A stretch of DNA of 64,000 nucleotides from Macrotrachela quadricornifera (taxonomy: Eukaryota; Rotifera; Eurotatoria; Philodinida; Philodinidae): the NCBI GenBank assembly GCA_022393335.1, contig JAJEKB010021002.1:243545-307544 (forward strand). The letters are read 5' to 3'. Shown in pieces: positions 1 to 12,004 of this stretch. The notes beneath the pieces are model-generated. The model did no database searches. It was given only the letters and a program-made list of their open reading frames with translations, and was not told where the DNA came from. Positions within the stretch are counted from its first letter, which is position 1; each line of letters opens with the position of its first letter. Position numbers and translations under genes: made by a program.

Positions 1-37
1 TCATCTCTCTCATAATCATACTCACTTTTCTACACAG

Positions 38-278
38 ACACTCACAACACTTGACCTCTCAAACAACACCATAGGAGACAAAGGTGTAGAACTTGTAGTT
101 GATGCATTACGAAACAACACGGTGACTCTCATTCTATCTTCATCTCTCTCATAATCGTACTCACTTTTCTACACAGACACTCACAAAACTTGGCCTTTCA
201 AACAATAACATAGGAGACAAAGGTGGAGAACATATAGCTGATGCATTACAAAACTATCTTGAGGGTGAGGGTGTGTGA
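38..278 (+). CDS. LRR (ribonuclease-inhibitor type) protein, 3' end
   Basis: Two exons are visible, 38-121 and 177-278, joined over a 55-bp GT-AG intron (122-176). Exon 38-121 is exactly 84 nt and encodes one 28-residue LRR of the ribonuclease-inhibitor/NLRC3 type (TLTTLDLSNNTIGDKGVE then ALRNN). The second exon encodes a second LRR and ends in a short Gly/Glu tail and TGA at 276-278. Positions 1-37 repeat the 3' part of the next intron almost base for base, so exon and intron duplicated together (period 139 bp). The upstream part lies outside the window, so domains before the LRRs are unknown. LRR-RI proteins usually act as protein-binding scaffolds. The reading is intact over the visible part. 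Confidence 0.75.
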
Positions 279-597
279 AGTAAATCAAACAGATCAATCT
301 ATATTTTTGAAGAAAAATATATAAACCAATCTGCTAATTTGAACTTTTGCATTTCAGCAACCGATTATTTTATATTAATATATTGAAATCTTCTTCTTCT
401 TTTTTTTACAACGTATTATTATAATTCAGTTTATATTAATTGTCGACGCGTTTCATGTTTATTTGAGAATATAAAACACTCTTCAGAACACTGCGTTACA
501 ACAAAATAAAAGAAAAAATATAAAAGAAAAAAGTATGTAATAGTAATAATAAGTTGGAATAAATAATTAATTTAATGTAATTTTTTAAAATAGTTTA
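279..597. other. No gene seen (AT-rich spacer)
   Basis: The stretch is AT-rich with short homopolymers and no supported exon. It separates the LRR gene from the 3' end of the LINE. Confidence 0.6.
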
Positions 598-599
598 TT

Positions 600-3500
600 T
601 TCATCATCATCATCATTTAGCAACCATTTGCCGCCCACTGGTGGACGAAGGTCTCTCTCATGTTTTTCCACATTTCTCTATCTTTTGCCAAAGTGCTCCA
701 TACGTTTTCCAGGAATGAATGGATTTTATCTTTTCATCTAGTGGCTTGTCTGCCGGGTTTTCGTTTCCTGTCCATTATTTGTCACTCTGTGGTGAGTTTG
801 GTCCATCTATTGTGTTGTTGCCTAGCAACATGTCCTGCCCATCTTCACTTGTTTCTTTTTATTGTTCTTGTTACATCGGTGAGCTTTGTTTTATGTCTCA
901 TTTGTTCGTTTCGTATTTTATCCATTCTTTTTATTTCTAGCATGCTTCTTTCCTCGTTTTTTTGGGCGACTGCTAGTTTCTTTCCTAGTCTTTGTTTCAT
1001 GTTCCACGTTTCTGACCCATAGGTCATTACTGGAAGAATGCACCGGTCAAATATTTTCTTTTTTAGACATAGTGGGATGTTCGCTTTGAATATTTAATTT
1101 AATTTACCGAACTGTCTCCAACCTTGCGACATTTCTCTATTTATATCTGGTTCAATATTCCTACTAATTCCTACTATTTGGCCCAGATAGACAAATTTGT
1201 TGGTTTCTTCAATTTCTTTGTTGTTTAATTTGATTTTTCTATGTTTCTTTATGTGGCCATTTATCATAACCTTTGTTTTGTCAATGTTAATTTTCAGACC
1301 TGATTTTATACTTTCATTTTGAAGTTCTTCCATCATTTCATGCAGAGTTTGCAAACTATTTGCGAAGAGAACAACGTCGTCCGCAAATTTTAGGTTACTT
1401 AGATATTCTCCACATATGTTTATTCCCTTTTCTTCCCAGTTTAGTCGTCTGAATATATCTTCGAGACATATAATAAATAAAATTGTGGACATTGTATCGC
1501 ATCGTCTTATTCCTCTATTTATTTTCATATTTGTTTTAATATTGTGGAGATTTATAGAGATTTTGGTATTATCGTATATGTACTTGATTATATCAATATA
1601 TTGTCTTTCTATATGTTAGTTTTCCAAGGCTTCAATGATCACTGGCTTTTCTAGAGTGTCAAATGCTTTTTCATAATCTATGAATGCCATGCATAATGGT
1701 AGATTAGATTCCTTTGTTTTTTCCAGAATCTGATTCAGGGTGTGAATATGATCTATTGTAGAGAACCCTTTTTTAAATCCAGCCTGTTCTCTATCTTCCA
1801 TTTTTTCCAGTTTGTTTTTCAGCCTGTTGGTTAGAATTTTTGTAAATAATTTATAGAGATGTGAGAGTAGGCTAATTGGTCTATAATTTTTTATATCAGT
1901 ATGATCTCTTTTTTTGTATATAAGAACAGTGTTTGCATCGTTTCAGTTTTTTGGTATTTTCTTTCCTTCTAAACATCTATTCAAAAGTTCCTGGAGAATT
2001 TTTAGGACAGTTATTCCTTCATTTTTTATCATGTCAGTGGTTATGTGATCAGGGTCTGGAGCTTTATTGTTTGGCATTGATTTAAGAGCCATTTCTATGT
2101 CTCCTAATATTATATTAGGAATCTCATTTTCGTGTTCCTTGTTATTTTTTATTTTATTTATCTGATTTGTTATTTTTGTATCATATAGATCTTCCTCGAA
2201 TTCTTTGATTCTATTGCTCATACCATGTCTATCATGTAGAATATTTCCATATTTATCTTCTAATGAAATCACTAGGCTTTGTCCAAATGAGATATTTTTG
2301 AACGTTCTTTTTAAACTTTTGTTATTTTCAATGGTATTTTGAATTATTTCTGTATTATGTCTTCTTTTTTCTATCCGTATTCTTTTCTTTATTGTTTTAT
2401 TTAGTTCTGTGAGCTCTATATGATTGGCATTTGTATTTAGTGTTCTTCTTTTTTCAATTAATTTTCGTGTTTCATCTGATATTTTAAAGGTATTTTGATT
2501 TGTAGATGATTCTTTTGCAAGCTTTCCTGCAGTATCAACAATTATTTGCGTTAAAGTTTCATTTATTTCATTTCGATTCATTTCTTTAGTGTTTATTTGT
2601 GTTTTTATCATTTGATCAATTTTAATTTCAAATTCTTTTTTCTTTGTTGCGAGTATGTCATAGTTTATTTGTGGTTTCTTTTTGAGGAATAATTTTCTTC
2701 TTTCATTTTTTATATTGATGCTTATTTGTCCTCTAACCATTCTATGATCACTTCCTGTTTTAATTGAATTTAGTATCTCGACATTTTTGAATATGTGTAT
2801 TTTATTGGTTAGAATAAAATCAATTTCATTTTTTACACAGTTATTTGGTCCTTTCCAGGTCCATTTCCTATGAGGTTTCTTATAGAAGATACTGTTTGTT
2901 ATACATAGATTATTTTTCAATGAAAAATCAATAAGCATTTCTCTCTATCGTTTCTATCTCCAACTTCAAATTTACCTATTACCATTTCTATATTATCTTC
3001 CTTCTTTCCAATTTTTGCATTAAAATCGCCTGTTATAATGGTGAAATAGGTTTCGTCTTCTTCTAGTAGGTTTTCCATTTCTTGATAGAGTTCAATGATT
3101 TTTTGGTCTTCATGACTTGTTGTTGGTGCATAAACTTGGATTATTTTCATTTTATATCTTTGATTTATTTTTAGAGTTAGTTGAGCTAATCTTTCGTTTA
3201 TGCCTTTTATACTGATCACTTGGTGGTCAATTGATTTGTTTATTAGAAATCCAACGCCATTTTTGTTATTATTGGCATTTCCATATGTATAGAGGGTGTG
3301 ACCACTTTTTAGTTTTATTAGACGTTCACCCTTACATTTTGTTTCACTCAATCCTATGATGCTCCATTTAATTTTAGATATTTCTTCTTCAAATTCTTCT
3401 CTTTTCGTTTCTTTTCTTCTCTGAATGTTCTTATGTTGTACGTGCATATGTGTATGTTTGTTACGTTTAGAGACTTGTGGTTGAGTTTGTAGTTCCTTGG

Positions 3501-4100
3501 TTTATTATCGTTCATCGATCTGTTACTGTTCTTGGTTGGCATCTGTAGTATACTTATCGCTTGTGACCCACTGCCGAAATCACAAAGGCGGTTCTTCTTA
3601 ATCCGAGCGACGACCGAGCCGGCATCAGTTTTAAGTGTGTGTTTTCATGGAGGGTTCTATAGCCAACAAAACACCACGCTGGCTAGACGGGTTGGTGAGT
3701 GTTTGTCATCTGAGTTTTCTCTCTTATATGGGCTGCCTATCATGGCTGAGAGCCTCATCTGCCCTTTGTTTAAAATCAGAGTTTCCTTCTCCTAGGTGAG
3801 CTACCAGTAAGGTTAAAGAGCTTCACCTACCCTGGCTAAGGTTTATGAAACTTGACTCGACAGGAATCTTGCTTCTGGCGGCCTGTACTCACCCTGTTAT
3901 CCTATCGTCTTTGGTTTTTTGTGGCATTTTATAGGGGTTTTTGTGCCAATCAAAAACTCCACTACATCCCGTTGGTAGGGAGGCTGAGTATTGTCCGGGA
4001 CTGCTTAATTGAACAATTGCTTGATCTTATTCGCAGCTAACCATTATACTAATAACCGCTCCACTATCCGCAACCTGTGGACCCGCTTGGTAGCATCCAG
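600..4100 (-). mobile_element. RTE-clade non-LTR retrotransposon, near full length, dead
   Basis: Read on the minus strand this is an APE-type endonuclease plus reverse-transcriptase element. Its stop codon (617-619) is followed at once by a short ATG/ATGA-type microsatellite tail (601-616), which is how RTE elements end instead of with a long poly(A). The coding part reaches 3542. The more GC-rich stretch 3543 to about 4100 is probably the 5' UTR, because AT-rich host-like sequence resumes near 4110. The 5' boundary and any target-site duplication were not resolved. Confidence 0.75.
617..3542 (-). pseudogene. RTE-type endonuclease/reverse transcriptase ORF, multiply broken
   Basis: About 975 codons can be followed. 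The N-terminal APE endonuclease domain (about 2700-3480) has WSIIGLSETK, the Y-AP-T motif QVYAPT, GDFNAKIG and SDHRMV. The RT domain (about 1100-2000) has NYRPISLLS, AFIDYEKAFD and the catalytic FADDVVLF. The C-terminal tail has TYGSETW, RWAGHVAR and a final QWAANG, as in RTE elements. Breaks: frameshifts near 3425 and 2935, and in-frame stops at 1943-1945, 1616-1618, 1094-1096, 845-847, 782-784 and 734-736. Four of the six stops are TGA where the family has tryptophan. The copy cannot encode an active protein. Confidence 0.85.
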
Positions 4101-4110
4101 CTTAGCTCCA

Positions 4111-5040
4111 GATGTTTATTTTGATTTTATAAAATTATTTTGAAATATCAATTGTTGTTCGCTGCTGCTAGCGACATAAATATAATATATTTTGATATTG
4201 GCTGAAATGTTTTGTCCATTTGTAATGTTTGTTGTATAATGTATTTTTTATTTTTTATTTTTTGTGTAAAAAAAGTATACTACTTTTTCTGAAAAAAATA
4301 TATATTGAAATTAAAATTTTTAATTGTAATTTAATTATTTTAATATTTACTAAATTGTTGCTATTTCGAAAAAGTCAGCCATTTTGGAAAATGTGTATGA
4401 TTAGCGCCATATAAATAGTATTGGTTCAATCTTTTTATCCATTTAAGAATTTAGAATTCTTTGTTATTTGAATAAAAGTATTTTGTAATTAATTAGTATT
4501 TTTTGAGTAGATATGGTCATTTTTTAATAATCATAGAAGAGTCAATATAATAATTTATATATTAAGAGTGTTTTGCATATTAAGTATATTAATCATTTTT
4601 ATGAAAGACTGTGGGTTTTGTTTTATTACATATTATGTATTTTATTATTTATTTTTTGGTTTTTTTGTTTTTATGTCTTTCTTTTATTCTTTTATTTAAC
4701 TTTTATTTTATAAGAGTTTTATTGTAATAATTTCTTTAAAATATTTTTTAATACATATATATATATATGTATATATATTTTAATAAATAAGTGGTGCTTA
4801 TAATGTAATGATTTTTAATCTAATGCTTTTTAATCAATATTGAATTTTTTATAAATAGTGCTGTTTGAATACCCAGTGGAAAATATTCCAACTAAAATCC
4901 GAATTATTTTTGATTATTCAGACGCGACCTCGATTATTCTTTAGATTATCCGATTTTTCCGAAAAAATTTGATTAAAATTGATTTTCATTCTTGTTTTGA
5001 CATATAAAAAATCTATTTACAAACATTAAAATCCGTTATT
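4111..5040. other. AT-rich intergenic, no gene seen
   Basis: Very AT-rich sequence with a short (TA)n run near 4758-4775. Short open frames here have no domain-like composition. No RNA gene is recognised. Confidence 0.6.
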
Positions 5041-5044
5041 CAGG

Positions 5045-6050
5045 TTGCCATCAGATTTCAATCCAATTTCTAATCGACGAAAATCGATTTCTCTAATTTC
5101 AATCCCGACTCAGTCGGAGATGATGATTTGATATGGTGTCTATATCGCGAAAAAAAAAATAGAGCGAAGAAAAATACCGAAAAACAAATTCGCGAAGGGA
5201 TAATTCAGCGTAAGGCTCTTCAGCGAAAACGCATATAGCGAATAGTTTTTAGCGAAAATAGATAGCGCGAAAATAACAAACCGCGAAAATCCAAAGCAGC
5301 GAAATGCAAAACGGCGACAGTGAATATAGCGAAAAAGTTTAGTTATGTCGTCATACGCATGTTGGTTCAGTCAGCATATGTCATAGACTACTCTATTCAG
5401 TACTGCATGGCTCCTAGCTAACGTGAACTTCGTCCCGTATATAGATATACACATAAACATACACGCGTCCACCCTAATTCTTTTCTTCTTCTTCTGTGAA
5501 ATACGTATCTCTCCTCCCATTATCACTGTAACTATGGTAGCAACAATTTCATTTACCACTAGGAATCACGCCTAGACTATGTTGGTTCAAAACGTTTATG
5601 TCTATCGGCTCAGAAAATGACGAGTAAAGTGAAATACTGGACGTGTGAGGCGAAGACTTGTATGACAAATATACACACCTATCTTCGCGACACATTCATC
5701 AAGAGTCCCGGGGACCATCATCTTTTGTTCGAAATAGTTCTTCTTCAACTGTGCTTAAGAAAAAATAGTTCCTTTCGCTCTTTTCCCCTTTCATCCTTAC
5801 TTTCGCTCAAAATCATTTCGCTAGGTGCCCCTTTCACTAGAAAATCTTCGCGATATTTCTCTCCGCTAGTTGCGAACGATACCGATGATTTTAATGGATT
5901 TCAGTCGGATTTATAACCACGAGTAATCGATTTCTTCGATTATCAATCCTACCTCAATCATACGTGATGATTTCACTGCATTTTAATTCGATTTGTAACC
6001 GAGGATAATCGATTTCTCGAATTTCAATCCTAACTCAATCATACAGGATG
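5045..6050. repeat. GCGAA-rich block flanked by ~75-80 bp direct repeats
   Basis: GCGAA recurs about eleven times on the + strand between 5145 and 5335, while TTCGC (the same word on the other strand) recurs between 5680 and 5870. Around this core lie three diverged copies of an ATCGATTTCTC-type unit: about 5045-5125, 5885-5962 and 5963-6050, the last two in tandem. The inverted arrangement inside direct repeats suggests a non-autonomous element of unknown class. No protein-coding content is supported. Confidence 0.55.
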
Positions 6051-7005
6051 GGAAAGAATATTATTCAAGGGGGTAACGATATAATCCTAAAAAGGAGATA
6101 TGATGAATTTTATATCAAATGAAGGCCCGTGAAAAATGGCGTTTACTAATACTAAATAGTAAGGATTATGAAAGTGTTCTAATATCGAACTTCAAAAACT
6201 TTCAGAAATTTTATGCTTTTTTTGCGGCGTAAAAGTAAGATGCCAGTAATTCAAAACTGAAGTCAAGTGTTTTTCTTCGACATTTTTACATGGTTCGATA
6301 GAGCTCGTCAAGCTCTACAAAACTATATATACCAGAAATTTTCTGAGTCATGTTTTTGTGATAAAAAATTCAAAAGACTATTTGAAAAATCTTAAAAAAA
6401 CGTTAAAAAAGTCATATTTTTGATATGAAAGAAAAACACTCGATTTTTCAATAAAACTAGCTTCTCTCATTATTTTTGCTGCCTCAAACATTTCGAAATG
6501 TACATGATGGATGCAGTTTTTCACGCAGCATCAGATGGATATATTTTCGAAACGTCTGAGGTAGCTAAAATAACGAGAAAAGCTAATTTTTATTGAAAAA
6601 TTAAGTGTTTTTCTTTCATATCAAAAATATGACTTTTTTAACGTTTTTTTGAGATTTTTCAAATAGTTTTTTGAATTTTTTATCACAAAAAAATGATTCA
6701 GAAAATTTTTCATATATACAGTTTTGTAGAGCTCGACGAGCTCTATCGAACCATGTAAAAATATCCAAGAAAAACACTTGACTTCAGTTTTGAATTACTG
6801 GCACCTTACTTTTACACTGCAAAAAACGGATAAAATTTCTAAAAGTTTCTGAAGTTCAATATTAAAAAGTTTTCATAATCCTTACTATTTAGTATCAATA
6901 AACACCATTTTTCACGGGCTCTCATTTGGTATAGAATTCATTATTTACTTATGTGAAATTATAGCGGTACCCCCCTATAAAAATATTTTTTTCAACTCTG
7001 TACAC
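6047..7005. mobile_element. 0.96-kb imperfect palindrome (fold-back/MITE-like)
   Basis: The left arm (about 6047-6500) is repeated in reverse complement as the right arm (about 6546-7005). Matching landmarks are CCCGTGAAAAATGG at about 6128 against its complement near 6908, and the TACTATTTAG-type words on both sides. The loop (about 6500-6545) is itself partly self-complementary. There is no coding capacity. A transcript would fold into a very long hairpin. Confidence 0.8.
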
Positions 7006-7564
7006 ACCATAATAACTAAAAGAGTTCTACGGGATAATCAAAAACTATAAAGAATAATTAGAAGACAACTAGAACTTACTTAATTACTAGCAATCATACA
7101 AATATTTTTTATAAATGTTGTTGACAGTCAAATCTAGAAACTTTTCAACAACAATTATAAGAATCATCGTTGTTAGGAATGCGGCGAAGAGATGTGAGCT
7201 CTTTTCCGCTGATCTCTGTGTATACCAAGAAAAGTAAAAGCGCTCAAAATCGATATATATCTATTCAAAGTGTATGCCATGAGGATTTCCAAACAAATGA
7301 CAAATAACACACTCAATCAAGCACATATATGAAAAAAGGAAGAGAAAGAATGTTATCTATGATACCATTGTTTCTCAAAGCAGCACATAAAAATGATGAA
7401 GCACAGAAGATAATACGAATGAAGAGATGAAACGGGATGTCTGTAAATAACATAGTGTAGAGGAAGAAAAGAGATAATATCGAGCACATTCGTCACCACT
7501 AACAAGAGAATAGACCGCAAAGCACGAGCACGCCGAAAATTGTTACAGCCAAAACGATTCATGG

Positions 7565-8030
7565 ATGACTTTTAAAAATCATATGAATACAAATCTGTCA
7601 CTGAATTTGATGATACATTTAGTAAAACTGATATCTTGTTGGAAAAAGCTAAAAGTATTCTAAATGTCTCGATGCGAGAAGGGGAGAGGCGAAGGGCATG
7701 GAGAAATGTTTTCAAAGGTAAAGAGACTGACGGGACACTTTTTAAAATCAAATGAGTACAAATGTGTTAGTGGATTAGGTGATACATTTTCTAAAATTGA
7801 TGATTTTTGTTTGAAAAACCTGAAAGTTTTCTAAAAGCCTGAAAGCGAGGGGAGTACGATGACATTTTTTTGAGAGCCAAAAGGATTCACAAATGACTTT
7901 TCAAAATGGAATGAATAGAAACATGTTATTGAATTTGTGATACATTTGCTAAAAATGATGACTTTTGCTAGAAAAATCTGAAAGTTTTCTAAAAGTCTGA
8001 ATACGTGGGAGAGGAGAAGAGGTGAGGGTA
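7565..8030. repeat. Three diverged tandem units of ~158-169 bp
   Basis: The word GATACATTT occurs at 7612, 7781 and 7939, giving periods of 169 and 158 bp. Each is followed by the same order of motifs (CTAAAA..GATGA, GAAAAA, CTGAAAGTTTTCTAAAAG, then a G/A-rich run). The copies differ by many substitutions and small indels, so the array is old. Confidence 0.6.
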
Positions 8031-10340
8031 TAACCATTGTGTTTTCCATGAAAAATGACTTGTATTTCATAAATAAAATAAACCTGAAAATCGAATGTAG
8101 TATCTCCTTAAAAGTCATACTAACCTTATAAAAGTCTTCTAAAGACTCCCTCCGATCACAGCCATTCCTGGAGATCTCACCTCAATTTTTTGTAGGGTTG
8201 TAGTCGACAGATAGTACTATCAAAATATGAAAAACCAACCCACAAACAAACTGACACCTTGGGAGAAAACCTTCCCTGAAAACCTTGATTTTTATGAAAA
8301 AACTACTTTTCAGAGGGACTTTCGGATCTAACGACGCGTCGTAGAAGTCTGAAACTTTTAGGCTGGATACATCTCTGAGTGCTCTATCTATCATAAAAGT
8401 CTCAGTCCTCTAGTTTTCTCCTATTCAAAATTATAAGGGATCAAAACTACCAAAAATCCGAGTTTTTGAGAAACTTATAGAAAGCCAATGGCTGAACATT
8501 TTTGGTCAAAAATTTTATGGTAAGTAGGATTAACTAAGATATAGATATACGGAAGATTTTAAATCAATCGGTCAAGCCATTTCTGAAATATACCCAAATT
8601 AAGATCCCAATTTTTGAAAATCCGGTTTTTCGTAAAATCTTTCTGAAGTCCGAAGGGGTAAAGATTTTTAATAAATTCTTGCGTCGAAATTCATCAAACT
8701 CTTGCCTCTACAGCATATATAAAAATGATGAAAATCTGGCGACCTCGATTGAACAGCTTCTCTGTATTTCGGGCCGAGCTTATATGAAGTGGCTCATATA
8801 ATCTATTTGTGATCTTCGAACTCGAATGATTATATTCAAGTCGAAAGTGCCTGATGAGACCCTTTCGCAAGGTTGAAACGCGTCGTAGTCGCTTTGACTG
8901 ACACTTTCAAGATAATTTTTCTTTTTTCATCGATGAAAAAACGCGAAGATTGAGAAGGAAGAATCGACAGTGTGTTTAACTGTAATTTATTGTGAGAATG
9001 AAGAACAGCTGAACTGATTGTGTGGACATGTTTTTTCTTTTTGCTTTTCACTATAGTCCTACAAGATTCGAATATCTATCGTAGCTTCTCTATTTTACTT
9101 TGTACTAGAGAAAATATGTACAATGCCGAGCTTAACGAAGGTTTCTTTCAGGACGTTCCATGTTTTTCAAGAGTAAGACAGAAAACTGCTTACAAAAAAT
9201 GATCTGTTAAAGTTTATTAGACAATTTATTAAAATTATTCGCAAGTGTAGTGCTAGAAGTAGCGAGAGTGAGAGTGAGGAGGAATAAGTATTAGAAAATA
9301 TCTCTGCTATTTTTCAAGTTTGATATATAATATTGAACGATCTTGATTTGTATCTAATCCTTCCAATTCTATGTTAAAATCAATACCGTAATATAGTTAC
9401 CTGTTGAGTTTCCTGAGAGACGACGAAGCTAGTTATAGATTTCTATTCATATACATAGATACGCAGAGAGATGCAACTATTTTGATAGTTGGAGGAGTAG
9501 TGTCACATATCCAGGATTTTGGAGCTGCCATCGCGTCTCCCTCAGGAGATGCCACACCCACACCCAGGAGATGCGGTCATTTGTCATTGGAGATGTAAGA
9601 TCCTCGCTAGAGTTTCAAATTCTAATCTTGGTAGTCATCTAATTCCTAATGATTACCATTGCTACCGAAAAAATCATCCCAGTTCTAAATCAAATAGTGG
9701 AGAACGAAGACAAAAACATACACTATCTTCGCGTACACTAAGAAAAAGTAGATTTTTTTACCGAAACCTTCATCCAGGGAAAGAATCTTTCAGATGTTGT
9801 ACTTACTGATGAAACCTAAACGATATTCAAGCCGGATCGTTTTTAGATTTCGTAAACAAAAAGGAAACCTGAAAGTGTTTTCTCCTAGATACAGGTTTTC
9901 TGAAAAAACTTTTTCAGAGTGCAGCCTATATATGACCCTTGGCTGACAATATTCTGCTCTTTTTGTAACCAATTTTTAATTTTTACTTAAAAATGTTTAT
10001 ACAGTTTTCTAGAAAATTTAATTATGCATCGAATGGTATATAAATCAGTGATAAAACCAGGTAATATCCTTCCAAAAATAATAATTTCTATTTCTCAATT
10101 AAATCATTGGTGAGCCTATTTGGTTAATTACCTAAGTAAGGGAAAAATACAATCGATTAAGCTGAAATGTGTAAGAATGACTACTAACTCTAGATTTTAC
10201 AGTTGCTAAAATTTTCACATAAAACGACCATTCTTTTTTTAACAGTATGAAACAGTCACAAAACGTTCCCACTCCCCGTCTTTAATTCCATTAAGATAAC
10301 ATTAGAACGGTGGGTTTAGCACAAAAAATGTAATTGCTTA
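8031..10340. other. No gene recognised
   Basis: Several short open frames lie here on both strands, but none shows a domain, a splice-consistent partner or convincing composition. The text looks like diverged dispersed-repeat material, as around 7-8 kb. Confidence 0.5.
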
Positions 10341-10350
10341 CCTTTTGTCG

Positions 10351-10557
10351 CTATTTAGAATGGTCTGCGACTAAAAAATGTTCTACTTTCAACTGATGAT
10401 TTGCTCTATTTTCATATTCAAGTTTCTTCTGAAACATAGTATGCACAGCAAACAAAGATATGATGAGTATGCTACTGGAAATAAGAAAACTCATTAGGAG
10501 TGCACCAATATGGATGTACTGTTTATTATTGCGCCATACTATCCGTGTGATGCTCAT
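10351..10557 (-). CDS. Possible small membrane protein or membrane-spanning exon
   Basis: A 68-codon frame has one strongly hydrophobic segment of about 22 residues (ALLMSFLISSSILIISLFAV) between a basic N-terminal stretch and a charged C-terminal stretch with KKLEYENRANHQ. A GTAAGC donor-like site follows the stop closely, and an AG acceptor-like site precedes the start. It could be a tiny gene, one exon of a larger minus-strand gene, or chance. I recognise no family. Confidence 0.25.
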   Translation of the reverse strand: MSITRIVWRNNKQYIHIGALLMSFLISSSILIISLFAVHTMFQKKLEYENRANHQLKVEHFLVADHSK

Positions 10558-10809
10558 TAATTGGGATCTGCATGCATCAAATTTGAGTCTTTAGCCGATA
10601 ATTTTTGTTCAGAAGTTTAATATTTTATGAGGCCAAGAGTCCGCAAGTTCGCTTATAACGAAAATGTAGATATTCAGACTTTTCTACCAACGACAATATT
10701 TACATAGTATATCGTATTCATAGTTTGAAAAATCTTGTTTTCCTCAAAATTTTGAAAAGATCAAGTGTCCATTATATCAAATCGTTCGTCACTCTTTATG
10801 TCCTGTAAG

Positions 10810-10872
10810 CAATCAATGGGAGAACAGCGATGATTCAGCCATGAAATCTTGAAGTCTGCTGTTCTCTCCTTG
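10810..10872. repeat. Short hairpin element, copy A
   Basis: A GGGAGAACAGC arm is followed about 40 bp later by its near complement (CTGCTGTTCTCTCC), with GAAGTCTGC beside it. A related hairpin sits at 57842-57903, so this is a dispersed mini-element. Confidence 0.45.
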
Positions 10873-12004
10873 TAGACAATACTATTACGTGAAAAACATC
10901 AAACATTGAACAAATTAGAATTTTATATGGTGTTTACCATGGCCAACGTTGGTGAAAATCATAAAAATCTTGATTTAAGTTCTCTTTTATTTGTTTTCTT
11001 TATTGCTCAATACAACAGTATAGGAGAATTTTAAATAGAAAAATAAGCGTTTTATGATGAATCGCGACCAACTTGATCATTCACTTTCGAAACCTTAGCT
11101 TAAAAGCCACAGGTCAGCACGAACTGTTCAACCTCAAATACAGAGCCGAAGAGTGAGCTCTGTCCATGTTTCGGGATAACACTGCATTAATCAAGTTAAT
11201 GAACGCGTGATAAAACTACGGTGAGTTGAGATTTGATTTTGACCTTCGGGATCCACAAGTACAGTCAGCCTGGTATCTATTGTATCTGGTACCGTTCACT
11301 AGTCATCCAAAGCTAAATATAAACATTTGTGGATTTGAAGAAGAGGAAGTTATAATTTACTACGCTTCAATGTAGTTTTGTATAGGCATACACTCTAAAA
11401 AAAGATCTGTCGTCTGTAAAACCTTTTTGGATCGGCTTCCCAGTAGACGGATATTTTTTAGCGTGTGAATCGATTCATTAGTAAGAACGTTATCTATTAT
11501 TAGCTCTTACCTAAATAATCAGTCATAAGAAATTGGTGGAGTTGATTCTTTCGTCAAGAAAGACTTTTCTATGATAATAAATCTTTTTTCCTAAAGATTA
11601 TTCAAAAATTTGCAAGATCAAAGAATTTGAATGCGTATGTGACTTTTGATAATAGTAAAATTTCAGTTATATGGTCTACTGGTTGCAAATAAGAATATAA
11701 CAGTAGCGGCGAATAATCGATGCATCTCTAGTTTTGTAGAACATCTGTTTCTGTGAGAAAAGCTGTTGTTGACTATAGAAATTTAACTGTTACCCTCAAG
11801 ATAGATCACGTATAGATTTAGATTTACCCACTTTGATAACCGTTAGTCATGTTTTATCAAAAAGCTGTATTGTCAAATTAAAGTCTTTCTTTAACTGAGA
11901 TAGTAGCAATCAAATTGAAAATTGACGTAGGCCGTGTAAATAATGTCATTGATATCAGATTTTGATTGTTACTATTTCTTTTATCGTTTGAATAAATTTT
12001 TCAG
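10873..12004. other. Probable upstream region of the kelch gene; first exon not found
   Basis: The membrane-span exon at 12005 needs an upstream exon ending in phase 1. I could not identify it here. No other gene is recognised. Confidence 0.4.

Noticed and set aside
660..1089. Plus-strand open frames rich in Phe/Ser/Leu
   Set aside because: They are antisense shadows of the RTE C-terminal region on the minus strand.
3532..4040. Plus-strand frames of 87 and 62 codons
   Set aside because: They lie in the probable 5' UTR of the LINE and show no domain.
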